The position numbers were made by a program, and so were the translations under genes. The notes beneath the pieces are model-generated. The model saw only the letters and a program-made list of their open reading frames with translations. It did not search any database and was not told the origin of the DNA. 64,000 nt of DNA, from assembly GCA_022376515.1 (NCBI GenBank), contig WTXI01000065.1, forward strand, positions 116,282-180,281. Reading direction: 5' to 3'. Below are positions 46,268-58,390 of the stretch, piece after piece. This DNA is from Lactifluus volemus (Eukaryota; Basidiomycota; Agaricomycetes; Russulales; Russulaceae). Each line of letters starts with the position of its first letter. Position 1 is the first letter of the stretch.

Positions 46268-49200
46268 ACGATTGAGGCACATGACGAAAGTATCGATTGT
46301 CTTGCATTCTCGTCGGACGGGGAGCGTATCGCATCGACCTCTTATGATGGCACTATTCGGGTGTGGGATGCCACAACAGGACAGATTATAGCCGGCCCAT
46401 TTACTGGACACACCGAATGGGTCACATCTGTTGCATTCTCACCAGATGGGGAGCGTATCGCATCGGGCTCTTCTGATGACACGATTCGGGTGTGGGATGC
46501 CACAACAGGACAGATTATAGCTGGCCCGTTTACTGGACACACCGATTATCCCATATCCGTTGCATTCTCACCAGATGGGGAGCGTATCGCATCGGCCTCG
46601 AATGATCACACTATTCTGGTGTGGGATGCCACAACAGGGCAGATTATAGCTGGCCCGTTTACTGGACACACCGAAGGGGTTAGATCTGTTGTATTCTCAC
46701 CAGATGGGGAGCGTATCGCATCGGCCTCGGGTGATTGCACGATTCGGGTGTGGGATGCCACAACAGGACAGATTGTAGCTGGCCCATTTACTGGACACAC
46801 CAATTGGGTTGAATCTATTGCCTTCTCACCAGACGGGGAGCGTATCGCGTCGCCCTCTTATGATGGCACGATTCGGGTGTGGGATGCCACAACAGGACAG
46901 ATTGTAGCAGGCCCGTTTACTGGACACACCTATCCAGTCATATCTGTTGCATCCTCACCAGACGGAGAGCGTATCGCATTGGCCTTGGAAGATCACACGA
47001 TTTGGGTGTGGGATGCCACAACAGGACAGATTGTAGCAGGCCCGTTTACTGCGACAGCTCCTTTTCCTCTTACCACCATCATCTCACTCATGCCTCCTCG
47101 CCAGAAACGTCTCTTGTCCCCTCCTGTGGACTCTGCCCCTCCTACCCCCCCCCTGCTCTCCGCCCCCTCGCTCTTGAAGACTTCTCCAACGTTGAAGCCG
47201 TCCATCACCGCGTGACTTCGCTTGCGGTGGTCATTGATGCCGCCTTGCTTGAGGATCCCGTCGGGGCTGCTGTCGAGATTCAGCGCCTCCTGTCCCTCCC
47301 TAGCCTTCTCCCCTTCCTGTCCCCCCTCCTCCTCCTCCTCCTCCCCCTCCCCCGCCCCCTTACCTCTGGACCTCTCTGTGATCCAGAACACCCTCCAGTC
47401 GCTCTCCATAGCGATGGCTGACCTCCAGAAAAAGGTCAATGCTCCTGCCTCTCCCCCCCCTCCCGCGAAGGCCCCCGCTGCTGCTAAGACTCCTGCCAAA
47501 GGCCCCCCTACAGCCCCCTCCCCTAAGCCCTCCCCCCCTTCCTACGCGGCGAAAGCCGTTGCCAAGCCCTCGTGCCCTAGCCTCGTGGTTTCCTTGGCTC
47601 CCTTCCTCCCACCTGGTGCTCCACGCCCCGACCCCAGCACGACCTGCGGAGTTCTGAACACGGACCTCGCTGCCTCCTCCCCCCCCAACCTCCCCTCTCT
47701 GCCGTTAAATGGACGGCGAAAGGCAACCTCGTTGTCTTTGGGGGTCCCCATGGAACCCTCGCCACCCTTCAAGCCTCCTCCCCTCACATCTCGCGTATCC
47801 TCTCTTCCTACCTTTCCCTCCCCGCCTCCTCTCCCCTCCCCACCCCCCGCCCTAACGTCAAATGGTCGCGTGTCACCGTCAATGGTGTCCCGACCGGAGT
47901 CTCTCCCTCTTCTGGTGCCGCGTCACCGGACGAGTGTCACCGGGCCCTTGTTGCCCTTAACCCTGCTTACGCCTCCCTCCCGATCACCCTCCGCCCTTCT
48001 TGGGTCCGCTCTCCCTCCTCTTACTCTGCCGGCGCTGTCTCCTCCCTCGTGTTTGCCTTCGAGGATCCCGACGGTTCTAGCCTCAAGACCCTGCTTTCCG
48101 ATCGGCACCTCTTTCTCTTCGGTGTTCGAGGTGTTGTGAAGAAATGGAAGCAGAAGCCCCCTCCTGCCAAGTCACTCTCTTCACAGGCTCCCCCCCCTCC
48201 CTCCCTGGCGCCGCCTCCACCTCCGGTCTAGGTCTCGCCCTGCCACGTGGTCTGGCCCACCTTCCTCCTCTGTGTTCTTCGGGGCCTGTGCCCTCCCCCC
48301 TTTTTCTCTTACCCCTCTTATTAGACACTTTCTTTGGACCCCTCTTTTTTCGGCTACAGTATTTATACGCTTATTCATCTTGTGGGTTTAGGGCGAGGTC
48401 TCTACTGCTGGAAGGCTAGGAGTCTGGTTCGAGGCCAGCCCGTTTTGGGGGGCCCTTTGGGTAATTGGGTCACCCCCTCTGCGGGGCCAGCGGGGTCTGA
48501 CGGGCGATATAGCCCAGCACTCCCGGTCAAGCTAGTTAGTCATTGTTCCTTTTCCCTTTACGCACAGAATTTCGTGTAGTACCGAGTTAGCATTAGTCTT
48601 GTCGCAATATACGCGGGGACTCTAAACCCCAATTTAAAAAAAAAAAAAAAAAAAGGCCCATTTACTGGACACACCGATTATATCAGATCTGTTGCATTCT
48701 CACGAGACGGGGAGCGGATCGCATCGGCCTCTTATGATCGCACGATTCGGGTGTGGGATGCCACAACACGACAGATTATAGCCGGCCCGTTTACTGGACA
48801 CACCAATTGGGTGACATCTGTTGCATTCTCACCAGACGGGGAGTGGATCGCATCGGCCTCGAATGATTGCACGATTCGGGTGTGGGATGCCACAACAGGA
48901 CAGATTATAGCTGGCCCGTTTACTGGACACACCAATTATGTCACATCTGTTACATTCTCACCAGATGGGGAGCGGATCGCATCCGCCTCTTCTGATCACA
49001 CGATTCGGGTCTGGGATGCCACAACAGGACAGATTATAGCCGGCCCGTTTACTGGACACACCGAAGAGGTCAGATCTGTTGTATTCTCACCAGATGGGGA
49101 GCGTATCGCATCCGCCTCATATGATCGCACGATTCGGGTGTGGGATGCCACAACAGGACGGATTATAGCTGGCCCGTTTATCGGACACACCGATTATATC

Positions 49201-49700
49201 AGATCTCTTGCATTCTCACGAAATGGGGAGCGGATCGCATTGGCCTCGGATGATCACACGATTCGGGTGTGGGATGCCACAACAGGACATATTACAGCCG
49301 GCCCGTTTACTGGACACACCGATTATGTCACATCTGTTGCATTCTCACCAGATGGGGAGCGTATCGCATCAGCGTCGAATGATGGCACGATTCGGGTGTG
49401 GGATGCCACAACAGGGCAGATTATAGCTGGCCCGTTTACTGGACACACCGATTATGTTGGATCTGTTGCATTCTCACCAGATGGGGAGCGTATCGCATCG
49501 GGCTCGGATGATCACACGATTCGGGTGTGGGATGCCACAACAGGACAGATTATAGCTGGCCCGTTCACTGGACACACCGATCCAGTCGGATTTGTTGCAT
49601 TCTCACCAGATGGGGAGCGTATCGCATCGGCTTCTTGGGATCACACAATTCGTGTGTGGGATGCCACAACAAGACATATTGCCTCAGCTTCAGACAACGA
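46268..49700 (+). repeat. WD40 repeats of NLR C (6 + 8 units, split)
   Basis: Six 129-bp units lie at 46268-47051 and eight at 48655-49700, separated by the LINE. The units are of the GERIASAS type and differ at the same codons as in the paralogs. GHTEWV, GHTDYP, GHTEGV and GHTDYI are variants not seen in A or B. Confidence 0.88.
47052..48654 (+). mobile_element. LINE (Tad1-like) with ORF1 only and a poly-A tail
   Basis: The 1603-bp insert ends in about 20 A residues (48635-48654). It is flanked by a 13-bp direct repeat GGCCCRTTTACTG (47039-47051 and 48655-48667, one mismatch), the mark of target-primed reverse transcription. It carries an ORF1/gag-like sequence, Pro/Ala-rich at first (PSYAAKAVAKPS, about 47540-47575) and then a conserved part readable from about 47700 to 48231 in a second frame (WTAKGNLVVFGGPHGTLATLQ, KWSRVTVNGVP, DRHLFLFGVRGVVKKW). 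A frame change lies near 47690. The endonuclease/reverse transcriptase ORF2 is missing, and the 3' UTR follows ORF1 directly, so it is an internally deleted, non-autonomous copy. Because the target lies in a repeated WD40 array, the direct repeat is supportive but not unique evidence. Confidence 0.85.
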
Positions 49701-49956
49701 CACAATTCATGCGAAGACCGCAACCATGGCCGAAAGTATCAAGAATCAATTTACGGACCAATCCTTGATCGATAGTGACGGTTGGTTACATGGAGAAGAG
49801 GATGAACTTGTGCTTTGGATTCCCGAGCTACATAGGCTATACCTTCATAGACCCAGCACTATTTGGATTGCAGGCAAACATGGGACACGGCTTGATCTCT
49901 CAGATTTTGCTTATGGATCAAATTGGGCTACTAGTACATCCTCACAATTTATCTAA

Positions 49957-50350
49957 ATAGAATCAATTGTATGCAAAATTCCTTTACTGTTGTCCTACTT
50001 TGATCAGACCGAACCGTGACCAGCCTCCCAGTCACGCCGGAAATCTTACACTCCAGAAAGATATGTCAAATCAAGTGTCAAATATCAAGGGTTTGATTCC
50101 CTTTCTTGGCCGGAATGTATCTCTGGTTCTGTGTGACCTTTCGTCATCTGATTTCCCCTCCTTCTGGACTTTAACATACATAGTAATAGTAATCGGATTT
50201 CTGCTCACAGTGGCCCTCACACTGCCTCCGAGTCTTGCCTGAAATGGCGTGTGACGCGTGACTGTGACTACACGCGATTGAGCATGTGACCGACGCGCCT
50301 CTGAGGCTCTGAAGTGTTTGGGGCTGGCAGCAACAGCCAACGACTGCCAG
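49957..50350. promoter_or_regulatory. Intergenic: NLR C 3' flank and promoter of intact CND1
   Basis: Homologous to 9081-9525 and 19312-19663. Just before the start codon the sequence CAGCAACAGCCAACGACTGCCAG is conserved in all five condensin copies and fragments, so the 5' untranslated region and core promoter lie here. No TATA box is evident close to the start. Confidence 0.5.
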
Positions 50351-53300
50351 ATGGCGAGTGAATTTGATCTCCAAGAGGAGCTTCAGGCTCTACAGGATTC
50401 AGGGAACTATTCTATTGGCCATGAACATGACATACGATCAATGCAACCAGGAGAGATGGACGCTTTGCTTCAACGTGTGTCGCAAACGCTTTCACTAACA
50501 TCCCCCACTCATGGTTTATTACAGAGGCTGTCCGAGCCATAGCAGAGTCTTTCGAAGCCGTCACATCTCCAGATATGTTTGACATCTTGTGCTCTTTTCT
50601 CAAATGCGTCGATGCAGTGCCCGGTATCTTGATGAACAAGCTACTCGACGTTATCATGTCTGGCTTTGCCGCAGAGGTGGATGCTGCCGCGCACGACATC
50701 GATCACGAAGACCAGCAGACGTGCGCGGCACATAAAGTACCGATGGAGATGTATGCCTTCTTGCTCAACTGGTCGGCCCGCTCGGTGGAAAAGGTCAACG
50801 TACCCGACGAGGATGCGCCCGCTGCCACGGCACCCGCAAAGTCTCGGAAGGGACGGGGCGGAAAAGCAACGCAATCGAGAGTTGCTTCCAAGAACAAGGC
50901 AGCCGAATGGTCATGGAAAGACCAGATCGTGCCTATTCTTACGCTGATCGCCAAGGTTTTGAAGTTGAAGACGTCCAAGATTTGGACTGTGAGCGGGGAG
51001 AAAGACACTTTTATCGGGTGCGTCACTTCTTCGCAACAAAGTCGCTGTGACAGCGCGCTCACTATAGAGAAAACGTTCCTTATTCGCGTCACCGTAGGTG
51101 TCTCACTGCGCCTGCGTACCACGTCACGGAGAATGAGCAGTACATGAAGTCCCAGCCTATCAAACTTGGAGTCTACAAAGTGATCTGTCTCGCGGTCAAA
51201 CACCACGGGCATGGACCTGCCGCACAGACCGCGATCATGCAGTCCTTGCAGTACTACGAGCACCTCTCTGAACCCATGGCAGAGTGTCTTAACGTGCTGT
51301 TGAAGGAATTTGACCATGCACAACTCGGCGAGGAGATCCTCCGGGAGATCGCTGCGAAGAGCTTCAATGCGCAAGATACCAAGGGTCCAAGGAACTTTTC
51401 CAGGTTCCTCACGCAATTCGCAGAGTGGGCTCCACGAGCAGTCCTGAAGCAGATTAGCTTGCTGCTTTCGCACTTGGACTCAGAGGTGCGTTTTCTTACT
51501 CTCCCTCATTCCCTTCGAGTGTCTATGGGGCCTTACGCTACGTTCATAAACACAGTCTTATCCGATGCGCATGGCGATCGTCGAAATAATCGGTTGTCTC
51601 ATCCGCGAGCTTGCTTGCTCGGAAGACCTCACGAGCGACGCGCACCAGACGCAGAAACAGCTCAACGGTCTCTACGATCTACTCCTCGAGCGCACTCTCG
51701 ACCTTTCGTCCTACGTGCGCTCCAAAGTGTTCACTGTCCTCAGCCGACTCTGCGACCTACCTGTGAAATTTCCCAAACAGCGCCTCGCCATCACGCGTGC
51801 GGCAGTGTCCGCGCTCGAGGACAAGGTGGCAGGCGTGCGCAGGAACGCGATTTCGTTGATCGTCAAGCTGATGGTGACGCATCCGTACGGATTGATGCAC
51901 GGCGGCTTGCTCGGGATGGAGGAGTGGGAAGTGCGGTATCGTGAAGTGGTGAAGGAGTTGCAGAAAACGGAAAAGGTGCTAGACGACACCCTATCTGGAA
52001 ACACGGGAGAAGCGGACGGGGATGAGGCTGCTGAGTCTTCTACGGCTCGACCCGTAAAGAAGCGATCGCGGTAAGTGCTCGCCCCTCAAACAGCAAGTTT
52101 GTTGCTGATTATCGTTAAACAGGCGTCGAAACAAAAATGCTGAAGACTCGATGGATGTTGATGAGGAAGGTGATGATTCGGACGAGGTCGACAGCATCAT
52201 GGACGAGGACGAGCCAGAGTCCTCTAGAGCTGAGGAAGGCGGCGACGACGGATCGGACCGCCAAGTCGACGGAGAGAGCACGCAGCAAACGTCCAAGAAG
52301 AGCGGAAGCAAGTCGGAGCTCGCTATGGCCGCGCTCACGGACGAGCAGGCGGCACTTGCGGCACTGGAGAGCAACCAGCTGCTGCACCTTCGCTTGCGGA
52401 AGCGGTACTACGCCGAGGCGCTCAACTTCATTCGGCAGGTCGAGGAGGCGGCTCAGATGGTCTTCCAGTTGCTCGGGTCAACCCATAAAGCTGAGGTGTT
52501 GGAGGCGATGGAGTTCTTCAGGGTTGCGCATGAATACCAGCTCGATAGCGCCGAGGTGGGTGGTGGAGCGCGATTGGGTTGCTTTGACACGGGTCGCTGA
52601 CGAACATGACATGCAGATTGGGATCAAGAAGATGTTGCACCTGATCTGGTCGAAGGACAACAGCTCGATGTCAGAAGATGGGAAGGAGCTCAAGGGCGTT
52701 CGCTCGCGTCTGCTCGAGTGCTACCGCAGCTTATATTTCGACCCCTTACCTGACATGGAACCCAAACAGCAAGTCAACCGGATAGCAAAGAACATGATCG
52801 AGTGCGTCGGCAGCTGCGATTTTTATTCCTGGTTTTCCTTATGGCTTGACACCAGATTGACGTACGATGCCACGCTGGCTGAGCTAACAAGTTTAGAAGA
52901 GATGATGCGCTACATGATGGATGATGACCAAATCCACTCTGATGTTGTGACGAAGCTCTGGCAAGTTTACAGTAAGCACAGAACTAGTTGAGCATACTGT
53001 ATGCGCTGAACCTTCCGTATAGGTTCTGAACGACCGTTGCCAAAACAGCAGCGTCGAGGGGCGATGATAATCATCGGTATGCTGGCACTGGCACGGCGGA
53101 GCGTTGTCCAGGACAGGGTAGATGTCCTCCTGAAGATTGGCCTCGGTCCGGTGGGCAAGGTCAGTCCTGACGACTGCAAGACTTTACCTTTCTCACCCTT
53201 GAGTGTATTTTAGGCCGATTTGATCCTTGCCAAGTATACTTGCGTTGCGTTACAGCGCCTCAATGGCAGTGCAAAGAAAGTCAAGGGCTCTCTTCTCGAT

Positions 53301-55230
53301 AAGAGCGTCCGCCTCGACATGGACAGTCCCGTGTTCCGCAAACTGCAAGAAGCTATTGAGCACCCGTGTCGCTCACGCGAGTGGTTTGCGCTTGCCGAAC
53401 AAGCGATCAACACCGTCTACGCGCTCGGAGACCAACCGGAAGTGTTGAGCAATACGCTTATCAAGAACCTGTCGCGGCGCGCGTTCCGGCGCCGAGAGAA
53501 ACCGGTACCCTCCGCTGCCGAAGAACAGGCGTTGTCTGCGGTACCGGATGAGGATGCGATGGATGAGGATCCACCGCCGAGCGCACAGGCGTTGATCTCA
53601 ACCATGCCTGGATCGACGCAGGGAGCTTTAACAGGGGACACCGCGAAGAAGAGCGATGACACTGGGGACGCATTCGAGCTGAGCCAACTACTCTTTGTAG
53701 TGGGTCACGTCGCGGTCAAGCACATCGTCTACTTGGAACTCGTCGAACGCGAGTGGAAGCGCCAGAAACAGGAAAAGGAACTAGGTATGTATCTTCTTAC
53801 GTGCATGGACAGCTGCCTCTTTTTTGCTTCTGCTCACGTTCTTATAGCTGAGAAGCTCGCAAGGGGTACCGGAAACGATGCTGCGAGCAAGGATGGGGAG
53901 GAGCTTGACCAGGTTGCTGGAAATGCGGAGGATGAGATTGGCGACCGCATCGCTGCCGTGCGCGAGACGGAGCTCTTGTACGGTCCCGATTCGCTCCTCG
54001 CACTATATGGGCCTCTACTGGTCCGTATATGCGGTCGGCCCGACCAATTCAAGGTTCGTATGTCTCTAACGTTCCCCCGCTCCGCACCAACCAAAATGTT
54101 TGGGACAGAACACGACGCTGCGGGCGGTGGCGACGCTCTCGTTTAGCAAGTTCCTCTGCGTGAGCTCGCAATTCTGCGACGCGAACCATCACTTGCTCTT
54201 CCGCATCCTGGAGACGTCGAGGGATCCGAACATCCGGAGTAACATCGCGATCGCGCTCGGCGACGTCGCGGTCTCTTTCAGCACGATCGTCGATGAGAAC
54301 AGTGATGAGTTATACCGGGGTTTGTCCGATAAGGACTTGGTGGTGAAGAAGAACACTCTGATGGTGCTCACGCATCTTATCCTCAACGGGATGATCAAGG
54401 TCAAAGGCCAACTGGGCGAGATGGCCAAATGTCTTGAAGACGAAGAACCGCGTATCGCGGACCTCGCCAAACTATTCTTCACCGATCTGTCCACCAAGGA
54501 CAACGCGATATACAACAACCTGCCCGACGGTACGCATACGTTTTTTCGCGAGTCTTTTTTTAAAGAATAACTTTTGGTTCCGTCACCAGTGATCAGTCAC
54601 CTCTCGGTCGGTGAACACGCGATGGACGAAGAAGGGTTCCAGCGTACGATGCGTTACATATTCACCTTTATCGAAAAGGAAAAGCAAGCAGAGAACATCG
54701 TCGAAAAGCTCTGTCAGCGGTTCCGGCTCACCGACGATACCCGCCAGTGGCGCGACATTGCGTTTTGTCTGTCGCTGCTGCCGTTCAAATCTGAACGCTC
54801 AGTGAAGAAACTTATCGAAGGCCTGCCCTTTTACCGTGACAAGTTACACGAGGAGGGGGTCTATGCTCGTTTCCAGGAGATCCTAGTCAAGGTATGATTT
54901 CCTTTCTCTCTCCCATTCCCAATTTCGCTCATAAAAATAACTAATTTTTTTTTTAATCTATTTTCTTTTTCGATAAAGGCTCGTTCTAATAAAGCTGCGA
55001 ACAAGCCGGATTCTGAGCTAAATGAGTTTGAATCCGTGCGTTTTCTCATAATTCCTGGCGTTTTCGTTTCATTCACGTGACACTGATTTTATATACGTGT
55101 GTGTGCATATATATAGGCTTTGGATGAGAGCCGGAGGCAAGGCGAGGAAGACCAAGCGTTTGAGAAACGCGTGGAAGGCAAGAAAGCCGCGGCAAAGAAA
55201 CGCGCGACACGGCGGAGTTCGTATTATTAG
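50351..55230 (+). CDS. Condensin complex subunit 1 (CAP-D2/Cnd1/YCS4), intact
   Basis: A 14-exon model keeps phase throughout and gives 1353 codons plus TAG: 50351-50474, 50525-51017, 51098-51485, 51556-52070, 52123-52555, 52617-52801, 52856-52971, 53023-53159, 53214-53784, 53848-54053, 54109-54529, 54590-54891, 54979-55035, 55117-55230. The protein is the HEAT-repeat regulatory subunit of condensin I, which binds the kleisin and DNA for mitotic chromosome compaction. Landmarks: start MASEFDLQEELQALQ, PAYHVTENEQYMKSQPIKLG, SYPMRMAIVEIIGCLIREL, RRGAMIIIGMLALARRS, GDVAVSFSTIVDENSDELY, HLILNGMIKVKGQLGEM (the conserved C-terminal CND1 signature) and a Lys/Arg-rich end. Acidic insertions lie after exon 4. 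The 54-bp intron 6 is in frame without stops and could be retained. It converges on the PI4P 5-kinase gene. It is the only intact copy among five. Confidence 0.95.
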
Positions 55231-56000
55231 TTCATCATGATTTCGCTTATCCTGGCTGACTTTTATGGGACCATCTACACAGCAGCACGGAAAAGACAGG
55301 CAAGCGTAGACGAAGAGGAGGAATAATCCATCCTACACCGACGCACTGCATGGGCCGGAGCTTTCCAGCTTTCCTCGTTTCCTTATCTCCATTTTTTTTT
55401 AATTTGCACTCACTAGTTTTTGTTTGTCGAGATCCTTGTTGTATCCAACTTGTTGTAATACCCATATGACTCTAGACTCAATCAGCACCAAGTATCATAC
55501 TGATCTGCGCTGCGCTTTACCCAGTGAAAAAAAAAATCGCCATTCATCCAAGCAGTCAAAGAGACTGAGAGAAAAAAAGACTACATAAATAAAATAATCG
55601 GAATGAGTGTGACCGTGCGCAGCTATATATATCTTCCAATATAAAAACGTCCTCACGGGAGGATGGAAGGAAAGGGGGTACCCCAAACGATAACAGAGCA
55701 ACGAAAAGAGAAGGAAAAGAAAAAAAGTAGAAAAAATATGGAAAGAGTGAAATGTAAGGAACGTGTTGTATGCAAAGCACGCGATGAGGAAAGATTGAAG
55801 CAGAAGGTGGGGGGGTGGGGCGCAAAGCACTCTGAAACATATATGAAAGAAATTCAGTGCTGGGCACTGAGGGAAAGAAAAATATTGTTGTGTGGAGGCT
55901 ACAAGCTGATCTGGTTCGTTGTGCGAAAAAAAGAAACGTTCTGAAGGGGAGCAAAAAAAATATGTGCGGGCGGTTTATGCGATTGTATGTAGCAAGCAGT
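55231..56000. other. Convergent intergenic region
   Basis: The first ~400 bp are the 3' flank of CND1, duplicated at 13099-13455. The rest is purine-rich on the plus strand (GGAAAGGGGGTACCCC, AAAAGAAAAAAAG runs) and belongs to the 3' side of the minus-strand kinase gene. No gene is seen. Confidence 0.5.
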
Positions 56001-58390
56001 CTATGCAATTGTTGTTGTTGTGTGTATGTGCGTATGTGTGAGGCTGGAGAAAAACAGAAAAATGGGTACGGAAATGATGCAACGATTTGGGGATGAAAAA
56101 CAACCCAGGACTGTCAGGTGAGGGGCTACTCGGCCTTGAACCGCGCGCCACCTCACCTCCACGCATGATCGCACGAATAAACGCAAAGAAACGGTCCCCG
56201 TACTCGGCCGGCGGTACTGGGCTATCTTGTGCTATAACAACACGACATCAACAATCAAAAAACTGCGTTATAACCCCAAAAAAGACGTACTCTATCAGCA
56301 GACATGCCTTTCCAACAATGCTCGATTCTCTTGAGTACGCCATAAGGCGTCAAAATATCGATGACGCCGACGTAGTACACCGTGTCGAGCAGCTTGTTTT
56401 GCTCATCCGTCGCGCGGAGCCCGCCCTCGTCTTGATAAAAGAGGAACTGCTGTCGGTCGCCCGTGTCTTCCTCGGGCAGGACTCCGTCGCAGAGACTTTT
56501 CACGTTGGCATTGGCGTTCATGCGCATAGCACGACGCACGATATGCGGCTGCTCCGGTGTCGCCGTCGTCACAGTGCGGCGACGGTGGGCGCTCCCTTGC
56601 GCGTGGGGCTGTGGCGGAACGTGGACGTCGGGGGGCGAAAAGACGCGAAGCGTATTACGTCGGACATTGTCGCGATTGCCACGCTGCATGTTATGTATGC
56701 CAACCAAAAGGGAGTAGTCCATCACGTGGAGTTCCTTGAGAAACTCGGTGTCGCGACGGAGCTGCTCCGTAAGGAGTGCGCGCTTCTCGGGGCCGAGCTC
56801 GAGTTCCTTGTGTCGATCGATCCAATTGAGGTCTTTGAGGACTGCACGTGGGTTTTCACGGGCTTTGTCCTCAGGGTACAGTCGACCAACGGTGCTACCT
56901 TTGAGGTCATAGCTCTCGTGAATGTCCTTGTGAGCAGGGAAAAGGTTGTTCATGATCACAAAGTGTATCTTGTTCCCATGTGGCAGTTTGACGCGGTGCA
57001 AGCCATAGAAACGGGAGAGTAGTGTATGCGGGTTGGCACGTACGTGGGAATGGTAACGTTTCAGTATCGAACGCAGAAACTTGTGTTCTGCGCGACGAAT
57101 GGTCTTGATGATGAAACGGTAGTCACGTGAGAAGTAGAAGAATGAGCCGGACTTTCCCGGAGAACCGAGCTCAGAAAGGATATATTGCGCGGTGAGGGAA
57201 AGGAGATAGTCCGCTGGGTCAAGGTGAAAGCTGTCCTCACGCAGCTCGCGGAATACCCAGGGTGCATAGTCTTTGAATTTAAAGTCATATTTAGCTGACG
57301 GTGTCAGCTCGTTGCCGATGCTTTCAGCCCAAGTCAACCATCAGCGGACGACGAGATGCCAACGATGGCACTCACATGTCAAACGAGTATTTATGTCGGG
57401 CGGTAAAGTCGCCATCAGTCAACGGCCGTTTCACCTTGGCCTGCGTTCGAGATACCGCAATGCGTATGCCGGTGAGCATGTTGTACATCAACACATAGTT
57501 GGCATGGTCCTCGCCGATCAAATTACCAACAAGTACGCGCGGGACCTCTTCGGCTTGCTTGACACGCTTCGATAAGCGCTCCCTGCGAATCTGTTCAGCT
57601 TGCTGTTGCATGTCGCTCACGAGTTCTTCTGGAAGTTCGCCATCGTCCACGGAGAGCGTGAGGTGGCTCGGAACGCGGCCACCGAGTCGGGGAGAGCGCG
57701 GCGCTGAGCCAGTGGTGTTACGGCGGGCATGCCGCATGGTTGGCACTTGCGGCGGTTGGAGAAAGCCGTCGGTAGCCACGGGCACGAGCCGGCGGAAGGC
57801 GTGATTGGTGAGAGTATCGGCGAATCATCACCGCGGAAGCGACGCGACATCGTGCTTGGTCCTGGGCCAGCGAGGGAAGAATGGTGGGACGAGGAAAATG
57901 AAAGACGCGGTGAACGATGAATGGGTGCCACAGAGATGGGTTCGGATTTGGACGGTGGCACAGGAGGGGCATCGCCACGCAGCCGGACGTCTTCGTCTTC
58001 GTCCGGCTGGCCAACACTCGCGGGTGGCGAGGGTGGCGGGGGACCTGGGTTGCTTCCCAGTTCTTCGCCATGGGTGACCACGCGGTAGAAGGGATCTCCG
58101 ACCTTCTGAACGAAAGAGCCCGCTAGATTTGTTGGCGGCAAGCGTACTGTCTCCTCTGTTACCTTTACGATATGGACTTCCTGTTGTGCGACTTGGCTAG
58201 TTGGGCCGAGAAAATGAATAGGATTTGCACTGGAGCCTTGAGTAACTGGTGGGCTGAGAGTGGCTACGGAGGACGATGAAGATCGTGAGAAGGATGGCTT
58301 GCGCGATAGGGAGCTGCGGGTGGAAAGGGCGGTATTTGCGCGATGACTCGGATAATCTACGGGAGATGGCAAAGCTGCGGCGGCAGACAT
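56001..58390 (-). CDS. Phosphatidylinositol-4-phosphate 5-kinase (MSS4-like)
   Basis: Makes PI(4,5)P2 at the plasma membrane. Minus-strand exons: 58390-57832, 57745-57376, 57320-56291 and 56231-56001, about 730 codons. The Ser/Pro-rich N-terminus precedes the catalytic domain: AKYDFKFKDYAPWVFRELRE, GKSGSFFYFSRDYRFIIKT, NLFPAHKDIHESYDLKGSTVGR (lipid-kinase G-loop region), FLKELHVMDYSLLVGIH (catalytic Asp) and YVGVIDILTPYG (metal-binding IID-like motif). Two oddities appear. The first frame change (57831-57746) needs an 86-bp intron with a weak GTGATG donor, or is a frameshift. In the last exon the expected PVPPAEYGDRFFAFIRAIMRGG lies one frame away from the spliced frame (one base missing near 56213), so the C-terminus is altered. 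The kinase core is unaffected. Confidence 0.9.

Larger units (their letters stand above)
42807..49956 (+). pseudogene. NLR C: C2 / NACHT / WD40 copy, frameshifted and split by a LINE
   Basis: Third paralog of the NLR family, with the same start and exon layout. Lesions against NLR A and B: one base lost in the sixth exon near 43961 (CCGATACTAC for CCGATCACTAC), single-base losses in the seventh exon near 44266 and 44300, and one base lost at about 44488 (GGATGGCATTC for GGATGGCGATTC) just before the NACHT P-loop (about 44600). Downstream, the NACHT frame (to about 45980) and the WD40 exon read well: six repeats, a 1.6-kb LINE insertion at 47052, then eight repeats and the usual tail. Read into the LINE, the frame stops at 47215. 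Several independent breaks mean it is dead, although the LINE and some frameshifts look young because the rest is so well kept. Confidence 0.88.

Noticed and set aside
47222..48139. 305-codon Pro/Ser-rich frame in the LINE taken as one gene
   Set aside because: Its second half is out of frame with the conserved ORF1 sequence, which continues in the neighbouring frame to 48231.
48400..48540. Possible tRNA-like segment (GGTTCGAGGCC) in the LINE 3' UTR
   Set aside because: A T-loop-like string is present but no matching acceptor, D or anticodon arms could be folded around it.
50351..55230. Reading the intact CND1 as several smaller genes because its frames change often
   Set aside because: All changes coincide with GT..AG introns of 50-80 bp, and a single 14-exon model keeps phase for 1353 codons.
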